Part shown: piece after piece, positions 1 through 11,790 of the stretch | How the letters are laid out: each line of letters opens with the position of its first letter | How positions within the stretch are numbered: position 1 is the stretch's first letter | Source: Haliotis asinina | Lineage: Eukaryota > Mollusca > Gastropoda > Lepetellida > Haliotidae | Reading direction: 5' to 3' | NCBI RefSeq assembly: GCF_037392515.1 | Contig: NC_090290.1 | Span: 32,881,753-32,945,752 of the forward strand | Length of the DNA stretch: 64,000 nt | Position numbers and translations under genes: made by a program | The notes under the pieces: generated by a model | Seen by the model: the letters and a program-made list of their open reading frames with translations, nothing else | Told to the model about the DNA's origin: nothing | Database searches by the model: none

Positions 1-1088
1 GCAGCACTAAACAAATCCGTGACACCACGTCTTACTCCATAGTGGGTACATTATTCTATGTACATGTAATAATGCTATTGACTCTGTGCAAATATACTAA
101 AGTATTATCTACCTTACAGGTATGCATTGAACTTATACTTTTACATAACGTATGCCAACCTGTATGTACACCCGAAATAAAACAAAAAAAACGGCTTCAT
201 TGTTCAGTGGCGATGTTTCGGAATAGATGCTTGTACAGTGTTCAAGTATGGGATGGTGAATGGAATGTCTGAAAACAGTACTGTATAGGTGTCTATTGTC
301 GCCATTGTACAAGACAAAAGTTGATCACTTACGAACACTTCTTATTCCGTACTTTAATTACAAAGCTTGACACCAAAGTAGGTATCGACTAAATTAGTAG
401 CACAGATTGTTGGCTGTATCCTCAAAGGAGGTCAAAGTACTGCAAAATTATTGTTCTCCTGAGAGTGTACGTAAGCTCTAAAACATTCAAAGTAAATTCA
501 AACTTTCCACTTATTCAATTGTAGAATATGTGTCTTTTTAATGTATGGCTAGATTTGTCTAATTTTCCAACGACTGAAGGGATCGAGTGAATCCAGCTAG
601 GATCCATGCCGGAAGCAAATGCGCTGTAAGTCACCTTGGTCCCTAGACCTGCCTGCTGTTGTTGGCAATATAGTATAATGTACGTCAACATATTATGTTA
701 TATATTATATATATTATTTATTATGATGTTGTACTGTCATTTATAGTTACAATATTTTATATTTAATTAAATGGTTTACTATCTTTTACAGACAGGTAAG
801 TAAAATATCAAACCTCAGTTTTATTCAATTATACGTATACAATCTTCTCAGTGACGATATGACTGAAATACTGTGACTTTATGACTTTATGGCCTTACGT
901 CACTCACCCACTATACAAATACTAAAACTCTAAGACCTAAAGCCGTTCCGACAGTATGAACCTGACATAATGTAACTGTTCCATCATTGCACGACACTAA
1001 AACAACGCCTGTTACAATGAGACACTCTGTGCATTACTCGTTCAAACTGTATGAACGCAGCGTGTGTTATATGTTTTATATATACGCG

Positions 1089-1137
<49 letters not shown>

Positions 1138-2090
1138 AATAATCGCACAGTACTCAAAATTACAGATAAACAGCGCTGTTGGAGACGTTTCCAAGTGCAT
1201 AGCAAGCCAATGTTTTCGTGTTAGGTCGATAGGTTGCAAACCTTTATATCAAGACTGTGTAGAAGGCTTGCCCGACCTTTTCAACAACCGTCATGTACGA
1301 GTTTTTTTATAATGATAGCTACGTCCCTGGTTATACTACGCTCTAAAACGTCGTTATATACGTTTCTGGGAGAGAAATCCGAGAATGAAATGTACCTCAT
1401 TGAAAAAGTTTACCCGGACTTTATCATTTCATGTTCAGCTGTTCCATAATGTGGAATCTTTGTTGTGATTTGTCTGTTTCATTTTTATTTATAATCTGTC
1501 AATATATCGCACAGTTCCAACTCTGCTGCTCACATGCGCTTTGTTTTTCTCTCGATCGTTGGATGTCAATTTCAACGGCACATGATATTATCGATCTCAA
1601 CTTCCTTGGGAGTATACAACCGTTGAAGCTTTTAGGCGCACCAAGTTATTGTGGTTTTCACAGCTGGGTGAACTGGGACACAGTACTCTGTACCCGCAAC
1701 TAGGAGTTTGCACATATTCATGTGACCACCAACTGGTCTTCTACCGACGGATTCGTGGGTGCACAGGGTTGTGTACCCCAAACTCGCTGGAGGCCTTACG
1801 CCTTAGATGGCTCGCCCACCATGCACGGGCGATGCATCCGAAGTCATAAGATTTCACCAAACTTATATCTCAACTTCATTTCATCTTGCTTCGCAAACTC
1901 CTTCCTTCACATTTATACTTGCCCTTGGAACAGAATAATAGAATCCCGTCCTTGTCACAGTATTCATGAATGGGGAGATCAATGGACTAGACTTCCTGTC
2001 GTGTTTAATGTAAGGCATCGTATGTAAATTGCGCTATCAGTGGATTATCTCGTCCATGGTCGATTTGTGACAGCCGACAAAAGCCGACAA
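1..2090. other. intergenic, no gene seen
   Basis: AT-rich DNA with only short open frames that have no recognisable domain and no convincing splice sites. It holds an AC microsatellite at 1092-1135 and a run of TA-rich sequence near 690-770. No gene is supported here. Confidence 0.6.
1092..1135. repeat. (AC)n microsatellite
   Basis: About 22 uninterrupted AC dinucleotides. Short open frames across it on both strands are low-complexity readings of the repeat, not genes. Confidence 0.95.
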
Positions 2091-2226
2091 GTGAGTATTG
2101 TTTGGGCAGTATTCCAGCAATATCATGGACACCAGACCTTCACACATTGTACCCATGTGGAGAATCGAACCCGGGTCTTCGGTGTGACGAGCGGACGCTT
2201 TAACCATAAAGCTACCCCAACCGCCA
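2091..2226 (-). repeat. tRNA-derived SINE, family T
   Basis: Read on the minus strand the element has a tRNA-like head with a B box (GGTTCGATTC), then the family body (CACATGGGTACAATGTGTGA) and the shared tail ending near GTGAGT on the plus strand. It lies just downstream of the last exon of the T-synthase-like gene. It is diverged in the middle, so it is an old copy. Confidence 0.85.
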
Positions 2227-2426
2227 CGCAAAGGCTGGAATATTGTTGAGTACGGTAATAAACATCAGAGGGGAGGAGGATTCTCTTTGCACTGGGTCAG
2301 TTACATTGTGTGTTATAACAAGGCTCACTAGTGATAGTACATTCATCCGTTTATTTACACAAAACTTGTACATGAAATAATAATGTCCAAAAACATCCTT
2401 AAAATGCAAACAACACAACGTATTTT

Positions 2427-2579
2427 TTATGCTAACTGTCTGTGAATTTTATTAAGTGACTTCACTGGAAGGTGCGCGCCATACACCCCGGCGCGATAGA
2501 GGAAGTATTCCAGGGCCAGGATGACGCTGTCGGAGACCGGGCTGATGGTAATACTGACGTCACTTACTGACGTAATTCC
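2427..2579 (-). CDS. T-synthase-like gene, last coding exon
   Basis: The acceptor is tttttgttcag with phase 0, matching exon 2. It encodes 50 residues and TAA at 2429-2427. The product (VSDVSITISPVSD, ALEYFLYRAGVYG) aligns with the CCSDxAVSFHYV...LEYxxYHLRPYG end of C1GALT1 but has lost the cysteines. Base composition is much richer in G+C than the flanks, as expected for a host exon. Confidence 0.8.
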   Translation of the reverse strand, partial: GITSVSDVSITISPVSDSVILALEYFLYRAGVYGAHLPVKSLNKIHRQLA

Positions 2580-5500
2580 CTGAACAAAAAAAAATATTTG
2601 AAAAATTAACTGTAGGAATGGTACACATGTAGTAGGTCTAGCAAAACAATAGGTTAAATGCGTTTTGATCAAATTTTGGCTGAACGCTGACACATAATTG
2701 TGGAACATATTTAACGTATGTTATATTTGTGATTACACTTTCTTAATAAAGTACCTCTAGTAAAGTAATTCTAGTACCTGTTAGAATCTAGTCCCATCCG
2801 GGATTCGGACACACACCCCCAGACACCAAATAGCATAAAGTCAGCCGCACAGCCCGCTCAGACACAGGGAAATCGTGCACCCAAGTTGAGAGGTGAACTC
2901 TTATCGACCCAACCCCACATTAAGGTGATCATAACCTACTGTATTGATATCGTTATAGTCATACAATGTGGGCATCATTCAACCAGAAAGGTCATACAGA
3001 CATTCTGAAGAGGAAAACAATAAAAGGCTCTGGACTGTCTACAGAACTGACATACCAACATGATTACACAAATGAATATTAAATAAACACTTTTATGATA
3101 CAGTCACAACTATTTGCCACTGGAAAGGGTAAATGGGCATTATTTTATGTAATGCTGTGTTTTTATGCAAAACGTGACTGAATCACTGTTTAACTGTTGA
3201 CAGAATAATATCGAAATTCTGTTATATCACTCACACAGAAGGGCAGAAAAGGTTTTGAAAATATTAGGTTTTTCAGAAAATCAGAATTTAAAGGAGACAG
3301 AGATCGGCCACTAGGATGCGTTGGAAGGGAAAACTGACATGTTTCTGAGTGACACTTTTGTATGTGGATTCTGGAAGATTTCAAAGACACCAAACCGAGA
3401 CTCACCCACCCTACAACTACATCTTCAGCACAAGCACTCATCTGAACACTTCAGAAACGCTATCAGTCTGCTGCTGATCAAAATTGGTGTTCATGTTAAA
3501 CATCCTCTTCTAGAACCAATAGCACACTATGACTAATTCTACACCCAATCTTGATTCGATCCGATAAACTTTAATCTTCTATGCCTTACTATACCTATTT
3601 ATTCCGTAGAGGGGTAAATGATTTTCTACAGTGGTGTGTATTTGGCAAAGCTAAAGTCTCCGGGCTTCAGAGCTTCAGCGTTGGATCATCATGCCTAAGA
3701 CCAAGCTAGGACTGTGATTGCTCAATAGTGAGTGAGTTTGGTTTTACGCCAGGGAACACCAAGAGAGGGTTTCACACATTGTTGGGAATCGAACGCGTGT
3801 CTCCGGCATGGCGAACACACATTTTAACTATTAGGTTTTTGCATGTGTTGGATTTTAATTTTCAAACAATAAACGAGATTAGAAACAAACAACTGCGCGA
3901 TGTAGGATGAATTAATGGTCTATAGTCATTTATCGCATGGGGTATCAAGATGACCCACTAGGTTGTGCACATGCATCCCATGCGTTGTGTTTAGGGGTGG
4001 TGGAAAAGAGAAATGGCTATCTTTTAAAAGTTTGTTGACGCTTAAAGTTCCTATCAAAGTTCAGGTTCTCTTACTTTTTTAGAGGAGCACATAAATGAGC
4101 ACGCCACGACATTACCTGCTTCGTCATGTTGTTGTGCACGTCCATCTCAGAGAACCATGCAGGGTATTCTTGTACAGACACCGACTCTACAGACACACCA
4201 TGGAACCTGCTTCTGTCCAGGGCGTCCCGAGAGTCGCCCAGGATGATGCCAAGATCACGGAAGCAGTCCGCGACTACAACGCATTCGGAAGTAGCGCTTC
4301 CGTTACATCTTGACTTCGACGGACTAGACGTCCCGAATTTGGAAATGGCTTTTCTGCTGATGACATAACCCGCGCTCCCAAGAGGGAAGACGACATTCCC
4401 TTCTCTCAGAACCTGGCCAAAATAAACAGGTTTGTTGTAATTTTCGTCCTTGAGGAAATAGCGAAGGTTTTCAAGAACGACAAACGTCATGGGATGGACT
4501 CGGATAAACCAGTGGGCTTCCTCTAAATGATGTTTGTATATGTAGTTTAAGGCCTGCAGAGAGGCATATGAGTCGTCCTCCACTGGATGCCGAGAGGTAG
4601 GGATCTTGAGAACCACTGTCTCGTTATCTGTGGCTTTGGTGCTGAAGAGAAGAAGACGGTCACATCTACGGCCCCACGTCTGCTCGTACACTGATCTCTG
4701 GGCGGCAACTTTGTCCTCAGCAATGACAACAAAACAGAGAATCTTCACTCGTCGAAGATCGTCTGCTACATCTGTGTACCCTGAAAATATGGAATGAGTG
4801 GGATTTGAGCATAGCATGGAGATACGTCACGGAGGGGCACATAATGACGCGAGTGGATTATTAAATACCCTGAGTTGGTAAATATCCTGGGGTGATAAAT
4901 ATCCGGGGTTGGTAAATATTCAGGGTAGTAAATATTCTGAGACGTTAAATATACGGTAAATATCCTGGGACAGTAAATATCCTGGGGTGGTAAATATTCT
5001 AAGACGGTACATATTCTGAGACGGTAATTATTCGGTAAATATCCTGGGGTGGTAAATATTCTGAGACCGCCCCCTCTACACGCAGTCCAGACAGCGAATG
5101 GGACTTCTCCCAGGAAACACTGCCTAGTCGAACCCACTAGTAATAATATTATTATTATGTTTTACAGATTAGAACTGAAATGCAGCAGAGAGGGTTCGGG
5201 TGATCCTGGCACAGTCAGGCCGGTAAGGCTCATCATCAGCTCAGGGCCCTTGCCCCCTCTACATGCAGCCCAGACAGAAAATGGGACTTCTCCCAGGAAA
5301 CACTGCCTAGTCGAACCCACCAAGAGCTTTCCGGAGAATATGGAGGTTCCCCAACACTGCAGCCTTCGGGGTCAAAGCCACAGGCATGGCGGGGACGATA
5401 GTAAAAGCAACGAGCCATGCCATCATGTCTTTTAAGGTATGCTGTTTGTGCCAAGGAAGGGCATCCACTGGCAAGGTGTTGGACAGTCTCTTTGAATTCA

Positions 5501-8500
5501 TTGCAAAGACGACATTTCATGTTCACATTTTGATTAAGAATCACATTTTGACGATTGCGAGTGTCATTATTATGATTATTATTATTGTGGAACATAGTGT
5601 GTAACATTCGCTTTTTATACATAGAAATGTAAACAAAACATAGTTTCCAGTCATGACATATTAGGGAGAGTATTATAATATAAGACAACACTCACACTCT
5701 TTTTAATAAATTTAAAGTTGGTTAGTGGTATCGTTAATCATGTCTACTTTTAGTATTATGTTTCATGCCATACAATGTATGGCTGCTGCAGGCCTTTTAA
5801 CGACCACTGACTACAGTGTAGCGGTAACCATCCAACGGCGTCAGCTGGTGCGTATCTCTCGCAACCTCAGCCTTGTGCAGTTGACGCTTGCACCTGATCT
5901 AGTGTTCCTGCATGGACGGGTCAGGGTGTTACATTAGTAAAGTGAATAAATACAAATATATGTCATATAATGTTAAATTGTCCATAATGTGACATTACTT
6001 TGAACAAAGAACATTCTAATAATATTCAAAGACGACACAGCGTAAATTTAGCATTTGTATTAGCTACAAGCGCTGACAGGGAATCCCAACAAGTGAACAT
6101 ACATGGGGTACTGAGAAATATTCAGACATAGAATCCCAACAAGTGGACAGACATGGGGTACGGAGAAATATTCAGACCCGGAATCCCAACAAGTGAACAG
6201 ATATGGGATATGGAGAAATATTCAGACACGGAATCCCCATATATAACCCACATAACAGTTGACGTCAAGGTGTTGCTGAAGAATTATACTCACAACCTTG
6301 AAAATATGTCTATGATCATTCGATTAAAATGTGTATAAATATCGCATGTACCATAGTGTGAGTAGCGTCCGGGTTTTTGAAACCGTGATGAATGAGTGGC
6401 GTGTGGTTTATTGGTGCGTGGAACGGTGACACTGACTCTGAGAATCATACACAATCAGCTGGTGTAAATGTATGCTAGGGCAGTTCGTTATGTCACAGAA
6501 ACATGTCTACAAACGCATGGTTCGTTTTAACAAAACTGTTTGTGTGTGACTAGTCAATAGAATGTGCAGGTAACTGTAGCCCTCAGGAGTGGACAAGCTT
6601 GAGTAACGTGCGTTGCAGTAAGCCAGTACAGAGTTTGACACAAGAATGCCAGTAAATGAAGGTATGACGACAGCGTCTAGTTGTGGAGGTGAACTACTTT
6701 CCAAAAGTCCCGACAAAAACCGGAACTATCTTGTTACATGTACGATTTTGTTTGTTGTTTAGTGCCGCAATATTCTACTTATATGACTGTGGTCTGTAAA
6801 ATGGGGAAGTGGGCTTAGTTTTACGCAGCTTTTAGCAATAGTCCAGCAATATCAAGGCAGGGGACACCAGAAATGGGCTTCACACATTGGGAATCATACC
6901 CGGTCGTTTCAATCACGAGTTGAACAATTGGGCTTCCCCACCGCCCCGAAATTATCGAGTCTGAACAAGACAATCTAGTGCTCATTTGAATAATTATTGA
7001 AGTACGGTATTGGGATACGATGGTATGAACAACCAAGTCGAGCCTAACCACCCGATCCCGTCGTAAGAAACGACTAACGAGATCGGGTGGCATCCCAACT
7101 GCGTGGAGTGATGTTCATGCTGTTGATCTTTGGGTTGTCTAATTCAGACTCAATTATTTGCAAACCGCTATATAGCTACTACATTGCTGAGTATGGCGTA
7201 AAACTAAACTCAGCCACGTGTGTTTTGGTCGCTTAGTCCAGTTTCTGCATTAGGAGATATAGATATAGCCTCACCCCGGGAGGAGAACAATATTTTAACT
7301 ACCATTTATCAGAAAACCTTGTTTTGAAAATTGTACTATCTCGGTTCAGTGGCGAACTCGTAGTTACTCTGAAATAACCGAACAATCCAAACAGTTTAAT
7401 TTCGTTTGTCATGGTTCAAACCCTTCAAATAAAAATCTTCTGCCGTTCTGCAGGATTGATGTGTATATCAATAATGCCTGACACCATATTTTATCTGCTG
7501 ACATAACGATAAATAGAGGCCGGACATTCAGTTGGTGATTCCGGAACGTCAGTTCTTCTTAACAAGTGGTAATACACTCTCGAAACCGGTTGTCTCCCTT
7601 GTGAACATACAGGTTATGACGCATTGCGTCTAACGTTTTTGGGTTTGTGGCACCTCAAGCTGTGACACGACTGTCGATATAGTCCTATGGCAGCCGCCAC
7701 TGGTCAATACGTCCGTCCTGTTGTCGAGAGGCGGAATTGTTGAGCTGTGATGTATGGCTAAGAGCAAGCTCAGGATTTACGCCCACTGATAAATTATGGA
7801 CAAACCCTTTTCAGGCTTGTTTGTCCATGTCTCATGTAGCTATTTTGACGTAGGTGAACTATTTCTGTCTTACGTTGCACGTTTAATGCGCATTAATATA
7901 TTCGGTGGTTTTTCGTGTGATCAATTTTTGAAAAGTTTACATCTATGGGGGAAATATTATAATAACGTGCCTGTACTGTCATCTTTCAGCATTTTCATCA
8001 CTGCCATCACGTTCAACATTGCCATCACTGTCATCTGTTTCAATGCTGTCATCACTTTAATCATTATCATCACTGTCATCACTTTAATCATTGTCATCGC
8101 TTTCAACAGTGTCATCACAGTCGTCTGTACCATCACTGTCATCTGGTTCATCACTATCATACTGTCATTATTTCTATTACTGTCATCACTGTCAAGGCAC
8201 TTCACAGAAATAGTCCAAGCACATTTTTTAATTTTTTGGGGGGCATGGCAAAGTGTTTAAGCAGTATATGATCATTCGTTGGAATTATTTTTGTTCCGAA
8301 ACGTATAATTTAAGCTTGTGTAGGTGACATGTGTATATTTTACCCTATCGCGTGTATTGTAACATTTGAAGATTTTCTAAGAATGAAAATGACGAACATA
8401 GTCCTACCCGTTCAGCAACCTTATTTGTTGAAGGTCTAGTGCCTAGTGTCATTAATCATACTCTATACGCGGGATTGGTTTGTGTGGTATAAGGTCGCAT

Positions 8501-10165
8501 ATTTCGTAAACATATTTTTCCGGCTACCTGATTGGTCCAGAGGTGGTCACGTGACTGTGGACAGAAAAACATGTTGACTCCAACACAGCTCCGTCCAAAG
8601 GTCATATTGAGTTACTATGACGTCAGCTATGGCGTCATTCTACTTTTTGCATGTCACTGTATCATTGACGTAACGTTATTGATTTGTAGTGAAAATAAAA
8701 TTACTGTTCTTGACTAAATGGACATGTTTTAGTTTCTAGAAGCTTTATTTCGACAATTACATTATAAGATAATTATAGACTGGTGAATCCGGTCAATATT
8801 GCTTTTCGCGGGTCCATAAAAACAGGTATTGACCTCATCACCCGTCTATAATGGTATAATACTCGGCCATGGTCAGTGTGTTATGAGGGTGTATGCTCGG
8901 GATTGTTTAGTGTGGTATAAGGGTGTATGCACGGGATTGTTTTTTTTTTTTTTTGGGGGGGGGGGGGGGGTTGGGTTTTGGGGTTTTTTTTGTGGTATAA
9001 GGGTGTATGCACCGGATTGTTCATTGTCGTATGAGGGAGTATACTCGGGATGACTGCCTGCCTGTCTGCAAGAGACAATATGCAATATACAGCTTCAATC
9101 ATTGACCACATACAATTGGAACTGAACACCTATCAGGCTATACGACATAAACAAAATAAATTGATGTATGACTCGTGCACCTGTCTCTGAGGGTCCTGTC
9201 TCTCCCACATTATGTAATTAGGCAGGTGTGAAACGTGTACACATGACATGTTTTTATGTCTGTAGGTTGCAAACAAATTACATCCATTTTTCTCGGATGA
9301 CTGGATCTGATGGAAACTGGTGCAAACTCATGTCAGTTTCAACAGGGAGACTATATAAACTATATAAAAAAAAACTCCCCGAAAAGCCGCTGAACGTATG
9401 TCTCGGGTCGTTACGTAACCAGTGTAGCCTTGGTTCGGTCTCCCGAGGGTTTCGTTTCGAGGGAAGTAAGCCCAAGCACAAAATATTGCACTTTTGAATC
9501 GCGATTGTACCCTCAGAATTTTGTTTACATGTATTTGGTATTTTTACAAGCGGCAATGTATATTATATATCATGAATAAGTGATAATTGTGTTTTAATTC
9601 TGTTTGTTTTGGTTTTTTGGGGTTTTTGTTTTTGTTTTTTGTTTTTTTGTTGCATGTGACCTTTAAGAAAAAACGATTTCATTACTTTACAGTTGGAAGT
9701 ACCGCGAAGGCTACGTTCACTGAACCGAGAAGCGTCACGATTATAACCACTTCCGGCCATGAACCTATAAAATTGACTCCAGCTCCAGTGTACGTTAAGT
9801 AAACGTATACTGTCGTCACATGCTAGAAAGAAACAATACGTTGCAATAAACATTTATTTACTGAAGTAGTGAACGGTTTGGGAAAGTAAATAATTGGTGT
9901 TGTACCCCAAGATGCATGCATGCATGTTGGTATTAGTCTAGCACTCACCTCTGTTGTATCTGTTGTCAGCAATAAACTGTTCTCTTCGCTGCCGCCATTT
10001 TGTGTCAATTGTCCGCTGGCCCGACGTTGGGGACGTGAGCCCCTGAGGAAATGGATCTTGGCCCACAGAGATATTTAGGAGGAGTTGACTAACTAGAGCA
10101 CCTAAAGAAAACCCAACAGCAATATAACCCGTCGTTAGAACGTGGAGCTGTCGCGATCTTGGCAT
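2427..10165 (-). CDS. core 1 beta1,3-galactosyltransferase / COSMC-family protein (three exons)
   Basis: The predicted protein is 344 aa, built from exons 10165-9949, 4780-4116 and 2579-2427. It is a type II Golgi protein: a short basic cytosolic end (MPRSRQ), a membrane segment at about residues 10-30, a stem, then a GT31 T-synthase-like domain from about residue 77 (VADDL, KILCF). T-synthase adds galactose to Tn antigen; COSMC is its chaperone. Family marks seen are EQTWGRRCD, ENLRYFL (C1GALT has ENLRW/YFL), GSAGYVIS, GDSRD at about 254-258, and a C-terminal ALEYFLYRAGVYG block. The three Asp that bind metal in active T-synthase are replaced by His-Pro-Met at 168-170, in the block WFIRVHPMTF. 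COSMC also lacks the triad, with WFFLARPTTF at that place. The CCSD motif is reduced to VSD. All junctions have GT-AG sites and matching phase. It may be a COSMC orthologue or a catalytically dead C1GALT1 paralogue; the sequence alone does not decide. Confidence 0.85.
2797..2885 (-). repeat. tRNA-like sequence, probable SINE head
   Basis: On the minus strand it reads CTGAGCGGGCTGTGCGGCTG (A-box-like), a long variable region, then GTCCGAATCCCGG (B-box-like). This resembles a class II tRNA such as tRNA-Leu. The acceptor stem does not pair, so I do not call a tRNA gene. Confidence 0.35.
3729..3838 (-). repeat. T-family SINE, degenerate
   Basis: It keeps the tail start (GTGAGTGAGTTT on the plus strand), the CACACATTG block and GGGAATCGAAC, the B box read in reverse. 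Internal deletions shorten it. Confidence 0.7.
4116..4780 (-). CDS. T-synthase-like gene, coding exon 2 (most of the GT31 domain)
   Basis: The acceptor is ccatattttcag and the donor is CAG/gtaatg. The exon holds 221 full codons after the split Gly73, residues 73-294. It carries the VADDL start of the domain, the DDD-to-HPM change, GSAGYVIS and GDSRD. Reading past the donor gives a stop at 4071, so the un-spliced frame would lose the family's C-terminus. Confidence 0.87.
4862..5075. repeat. minisatellite, about 17-bp half units
   Basis: About twelve imperfect units alternate GGTAAATATCCTGGGGT and GGTAAATATTCTGAGAC. The array begins about 80 bp upstream (gene sense) of the exon 2 acceptor of the T-synthase-like gene. 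Confidence 0.85.
5078..5322. repeat. direct duplication of a ~73-bp segment
   Basis: The segment beginning CCCCCTCTACACGCAG at 5078-5150 recurs at 5250-5322 with few differences (for example GGGACTTCTCCCAGGAAACA in both). It corresponds to the 3' coding end of the minus-strand LINE fragment, so the duplication happened within or after that insertion. Confidence 0.8.
5236..5640 (-). mobile_element. LINE fragment, C-terminal zinc-binding end of a reverse transcriptase
   Basis: The minus-strand frame has CRLCNEF, TVQHLASGCPSLAQTAYL and KRHDGMAR. This Cys-x2-Cys...His...Cys block follows the RT domain in many animal non-LTR retrotransposons. Only the last part of the protein is present, as expected for a 5'-truncated copy. 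Clade not determined. Confidence 0.65.
6081..6236. repeat. 50-bp tandem repeat, three copies
   Basis: The unit starts AATCCCAACAAGTGAACAGA and ends GAGAAATATTCAGACACGG. Three consecutive copies differ by a few bases each. No coding role is seen. Confidence 0.9.
6748..7070 (-). repeat. H-family SINE interrupted by a T-family SINE
   Basis: The H tail (TAGTGCCGCAATATTC, then CTGTGGTCTGTAAAA) lies at 6758-6801 and the same element resumes at 6951 (ATTATCGAGTCTGAACAAGA) and runs to its head near 7070. The T-family copy sits between the two halves, at the GTCTGTAAAT/AATCGAG point of the H sequence. Confidence 0.75.
6811..6947 (-). repeat. T-family SINE inside an H-family SINE
   Basis: It carries the TTTTAGCAATAGTCCAGCAA tail, GGGGACACCAGAAATGGGCT and the CCCCACCGCCCC edge of the tRNA-like head. 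Because it splits the H copy, it is the younger of the two. Confidence 0.8.
7071..7216 (+). repeat. H-family SINE, head-to-head with its neighbour
   Basis: It runs from CGACTAACGAGATCGGGTGG to the tail GGCGTAAAACTAAACTCA. Its head abuts the head of the minus-strand H copy, which makes a near-perfect palindrome at 7049-7091. Confidence 0.8.
7976..8205. repeat. low-complexity ATC-rich degenerate repeat
   Basis: Repeated variants of CATCACTGTCATCATTTTAA over 230 bp. Long open frames on both strands here (VMT-type repeats) are consequences of the three-base periodicity. Confidence 0.8.
8866..9052. repeat. ~41-bp tandem repeat broken by T16/G16 homopolymers
   Basis: Four units of the type GTGGTATAAGGGTGTATGC plus ACGGGATTGTT. 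The second is followed by about 16 T (8939-8954) and 16 G (8955-8970) and further G/T runs. A diverged single unit lies at about 8466-8505. Confidence 0.85.
9054..9662 (-). mobile_element. Kolobok-like DNA transposon, truncated copy C
   Basis: Minus orientation. The right end has the terminal sequence AGGTCACATGCAAC (read in reverse) followed by TTAA at 9663-9666. It includes the end of the THAP module (SLHQFPSDPVIREKWM then a stop). The 5' third of the other end is missing, and an 85-bp dispersed module replaces the middle at 9342-9428. Confidence 0.75.
9342..9428 (+). repeat. 85-bp dispersed module (copy 1 of 3)
   Basis: Starts CAGGGAGACTATA, holds CCCCGAAAAGCCGCTGAACG and ends GTTACGTAACCAGTGTAG. 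The same module occurs at 13111-13192 and 42270-42356. It contains the 10-bp palindrome GTTACGTAAC. Confidence 0.85.
9949..10165 (-). CDS. T-synthase-like gene, coding exon 1 (start codon, membrane anchor)
   Basis: The ATG is at 10165-10163 and encodes MPRSRQ followed by a hydrophobic stretch (TTGYIAVGFSLGALVSQLLL), the expected signal anchor of a type II Golgi enzyme. The exon ends in AGA G before gtgagt (phase 1), which pairs with the GG that opens exon 2 to make Gly73. An N-glycosylation site (NIS) follows the anchor. Confidence 0.8.
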
Positions 10166-11104
10166 GGTTACACTGTGGTTGTGGGCCGGACATTACACAT
10201 ATGCACGAAAGCAAGCAAGCCTGCCACAGATGGTGGTTTGGCAATCGGGGCAGAACATTAGATTGATCATAAATATACTAAACTCAAACACAATGTTTAA
10301 AGAGTGTTGTTTATCATGATTGGTAACGGCGTTATTGGGTTACACATATAAAAAAAAATTATATAAGAATGTTTGCTTCTAGAATTTCATGTGTGATGCA
10401 GACATTTAGTCATGTTATGACTTCCTGGAAACGTGGATTTTAAGTGTCCATGATCACTTGATAGTTCTTCCTTTAGCGTAGGAATTGTTACTTCAAGGTT
10501 CGCGTTAAAAGGGAATTGATGATTTCCTGGAAATATTCAATGGAAGTGACAGCCGTCGCCAGGTCGTGTTGGACGTCACTTATTGAGAAGTATCGCCTCG
10601 GCATTGAATTGTGACTTGCATGGTCTTTCTAGACCCTTTAGTATGTGCATTACAACTATAACTTACAGTCTATTTCTTTACGAGTCTCGTAAATTATTTG
10701 TGTTTTTTTTTCCTGTCTATGTGACCATCCGAATTCAATAAAAGATCAGTGAGAGAATTTACCGAATGTCAACTTCTTTAACGTACGCAGGGGAAAACGA
10801 AAAACTCTTCCGACTCACGGCATCAAATGTGAACTCACTTTCAGGAAAAGTAGAATTTGCGAAATCGTACTGAAACTTCCTGAATTTTCCAATCACACAC
10901 AGACACACGGACACACACGGTTTCAGTTCTACTGGAAATGACAATTCAAATATGACAGGACGGGATGACGTGCACAGCCAGTCAAAGGGAGATAATGCAA
11001 GAAAATTAAGAATGAAACATATATGTTTTGTTATTGAAAGGGCACGGTAGTTACGTGATATTATGCAGCACGTAGGAATTTGTAGCTGTACCATATTACG
11101 GATG

Positions 11105-11790
11105 CTGTAACAATTTAATATCAATGAAGTTCTTGTAAATTATCGGTATTACATCCACAAAATGAATTGTGTCTGAATTTGGTGACTATGAAAAACTTAC
11201 CTTTGCGTGGTTTTATTCAATAAACTATAAATTAACATTTTAAATCTTGTACGAAACACCCAACGTTACATGTTACTGCATAGACGAGGATTGAATAAAC
11301 AGATATATGCAATGTTTTCAATTGCATAAAAAATAATAAAAATATCTTTCCCTTCTTTCGCCTGTTATTTTTGTTTGGAAGTTAAAATACAATCTCGATC
11401 TATTTAAGGGAGTATTACTTCAAGAGATAAGTGGAGGTTTTTACAGATGTTTAACAAAGTACCGTAACCGCATCATCAGCTGATGATGACAGGATGTTGT
11501 AACTACTCTCCATTTAACATTAATGAATTTATTGTAATTTATCGGTATTACATCCACACAATGAACAGTTACTGTATCTGAGCTTGATAGCTACTAAAAC
11601 ATACGTTTACATGGTTTCATTCATTAAAATATACATTAACATTTTAAATTTCACACAAGAAATCCAACACATCGAAAATCTATAAATGTCAGTGGGTATA
11701 TTAGACACCTAACTCTGTACTGCTTCTAGAGATAAGTGGAAACCTTTACAAATGTTTAATAAAGTATCGTGAACTCATCACCAAACTGCA
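11105..11790. repeat. ancient tandem duplication, two ~350-bp copies
   Basis: The two copies (about 11105-11475 and 11508-11790) share TTATCGGTATTACATCCACA, ATTAACATTTTAAAT, GAGATAAGTGGA and AAAGTA(C/T)CGT in the same order. Divergence and indels are considerable, so the event is old. Confidence 0.8.

Larger units (their letters stand above)
2580..4115 (-). other. intron 2 of the T-synthase-like gene
   Basis: A 1.5-kb intron. It holds a degenerate T-family SINE at 3729-3838 and a tRNA-like sequence near 2797-2885. Nothing else was recognised. Confidence 0.75.
4781..9948 (-). other. intron 1 of the T-synthase-like gene, repeat-filled
   Basis: A 5.2-kb intron between the anchor exon and the catalytic-fold exon. 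It contains a 17/34-bp minisatellite, a LINE 3' fragment, a 50-bp tandem repeat, nested SINEs, a homopolymer-bearing tandem repeat and a truncated Kolobok-like element. Stretches between them (about 5700-6080, 6240-6740, 7220-7970, 8210-8860) show nothing recognisable. Confidence 0.75.
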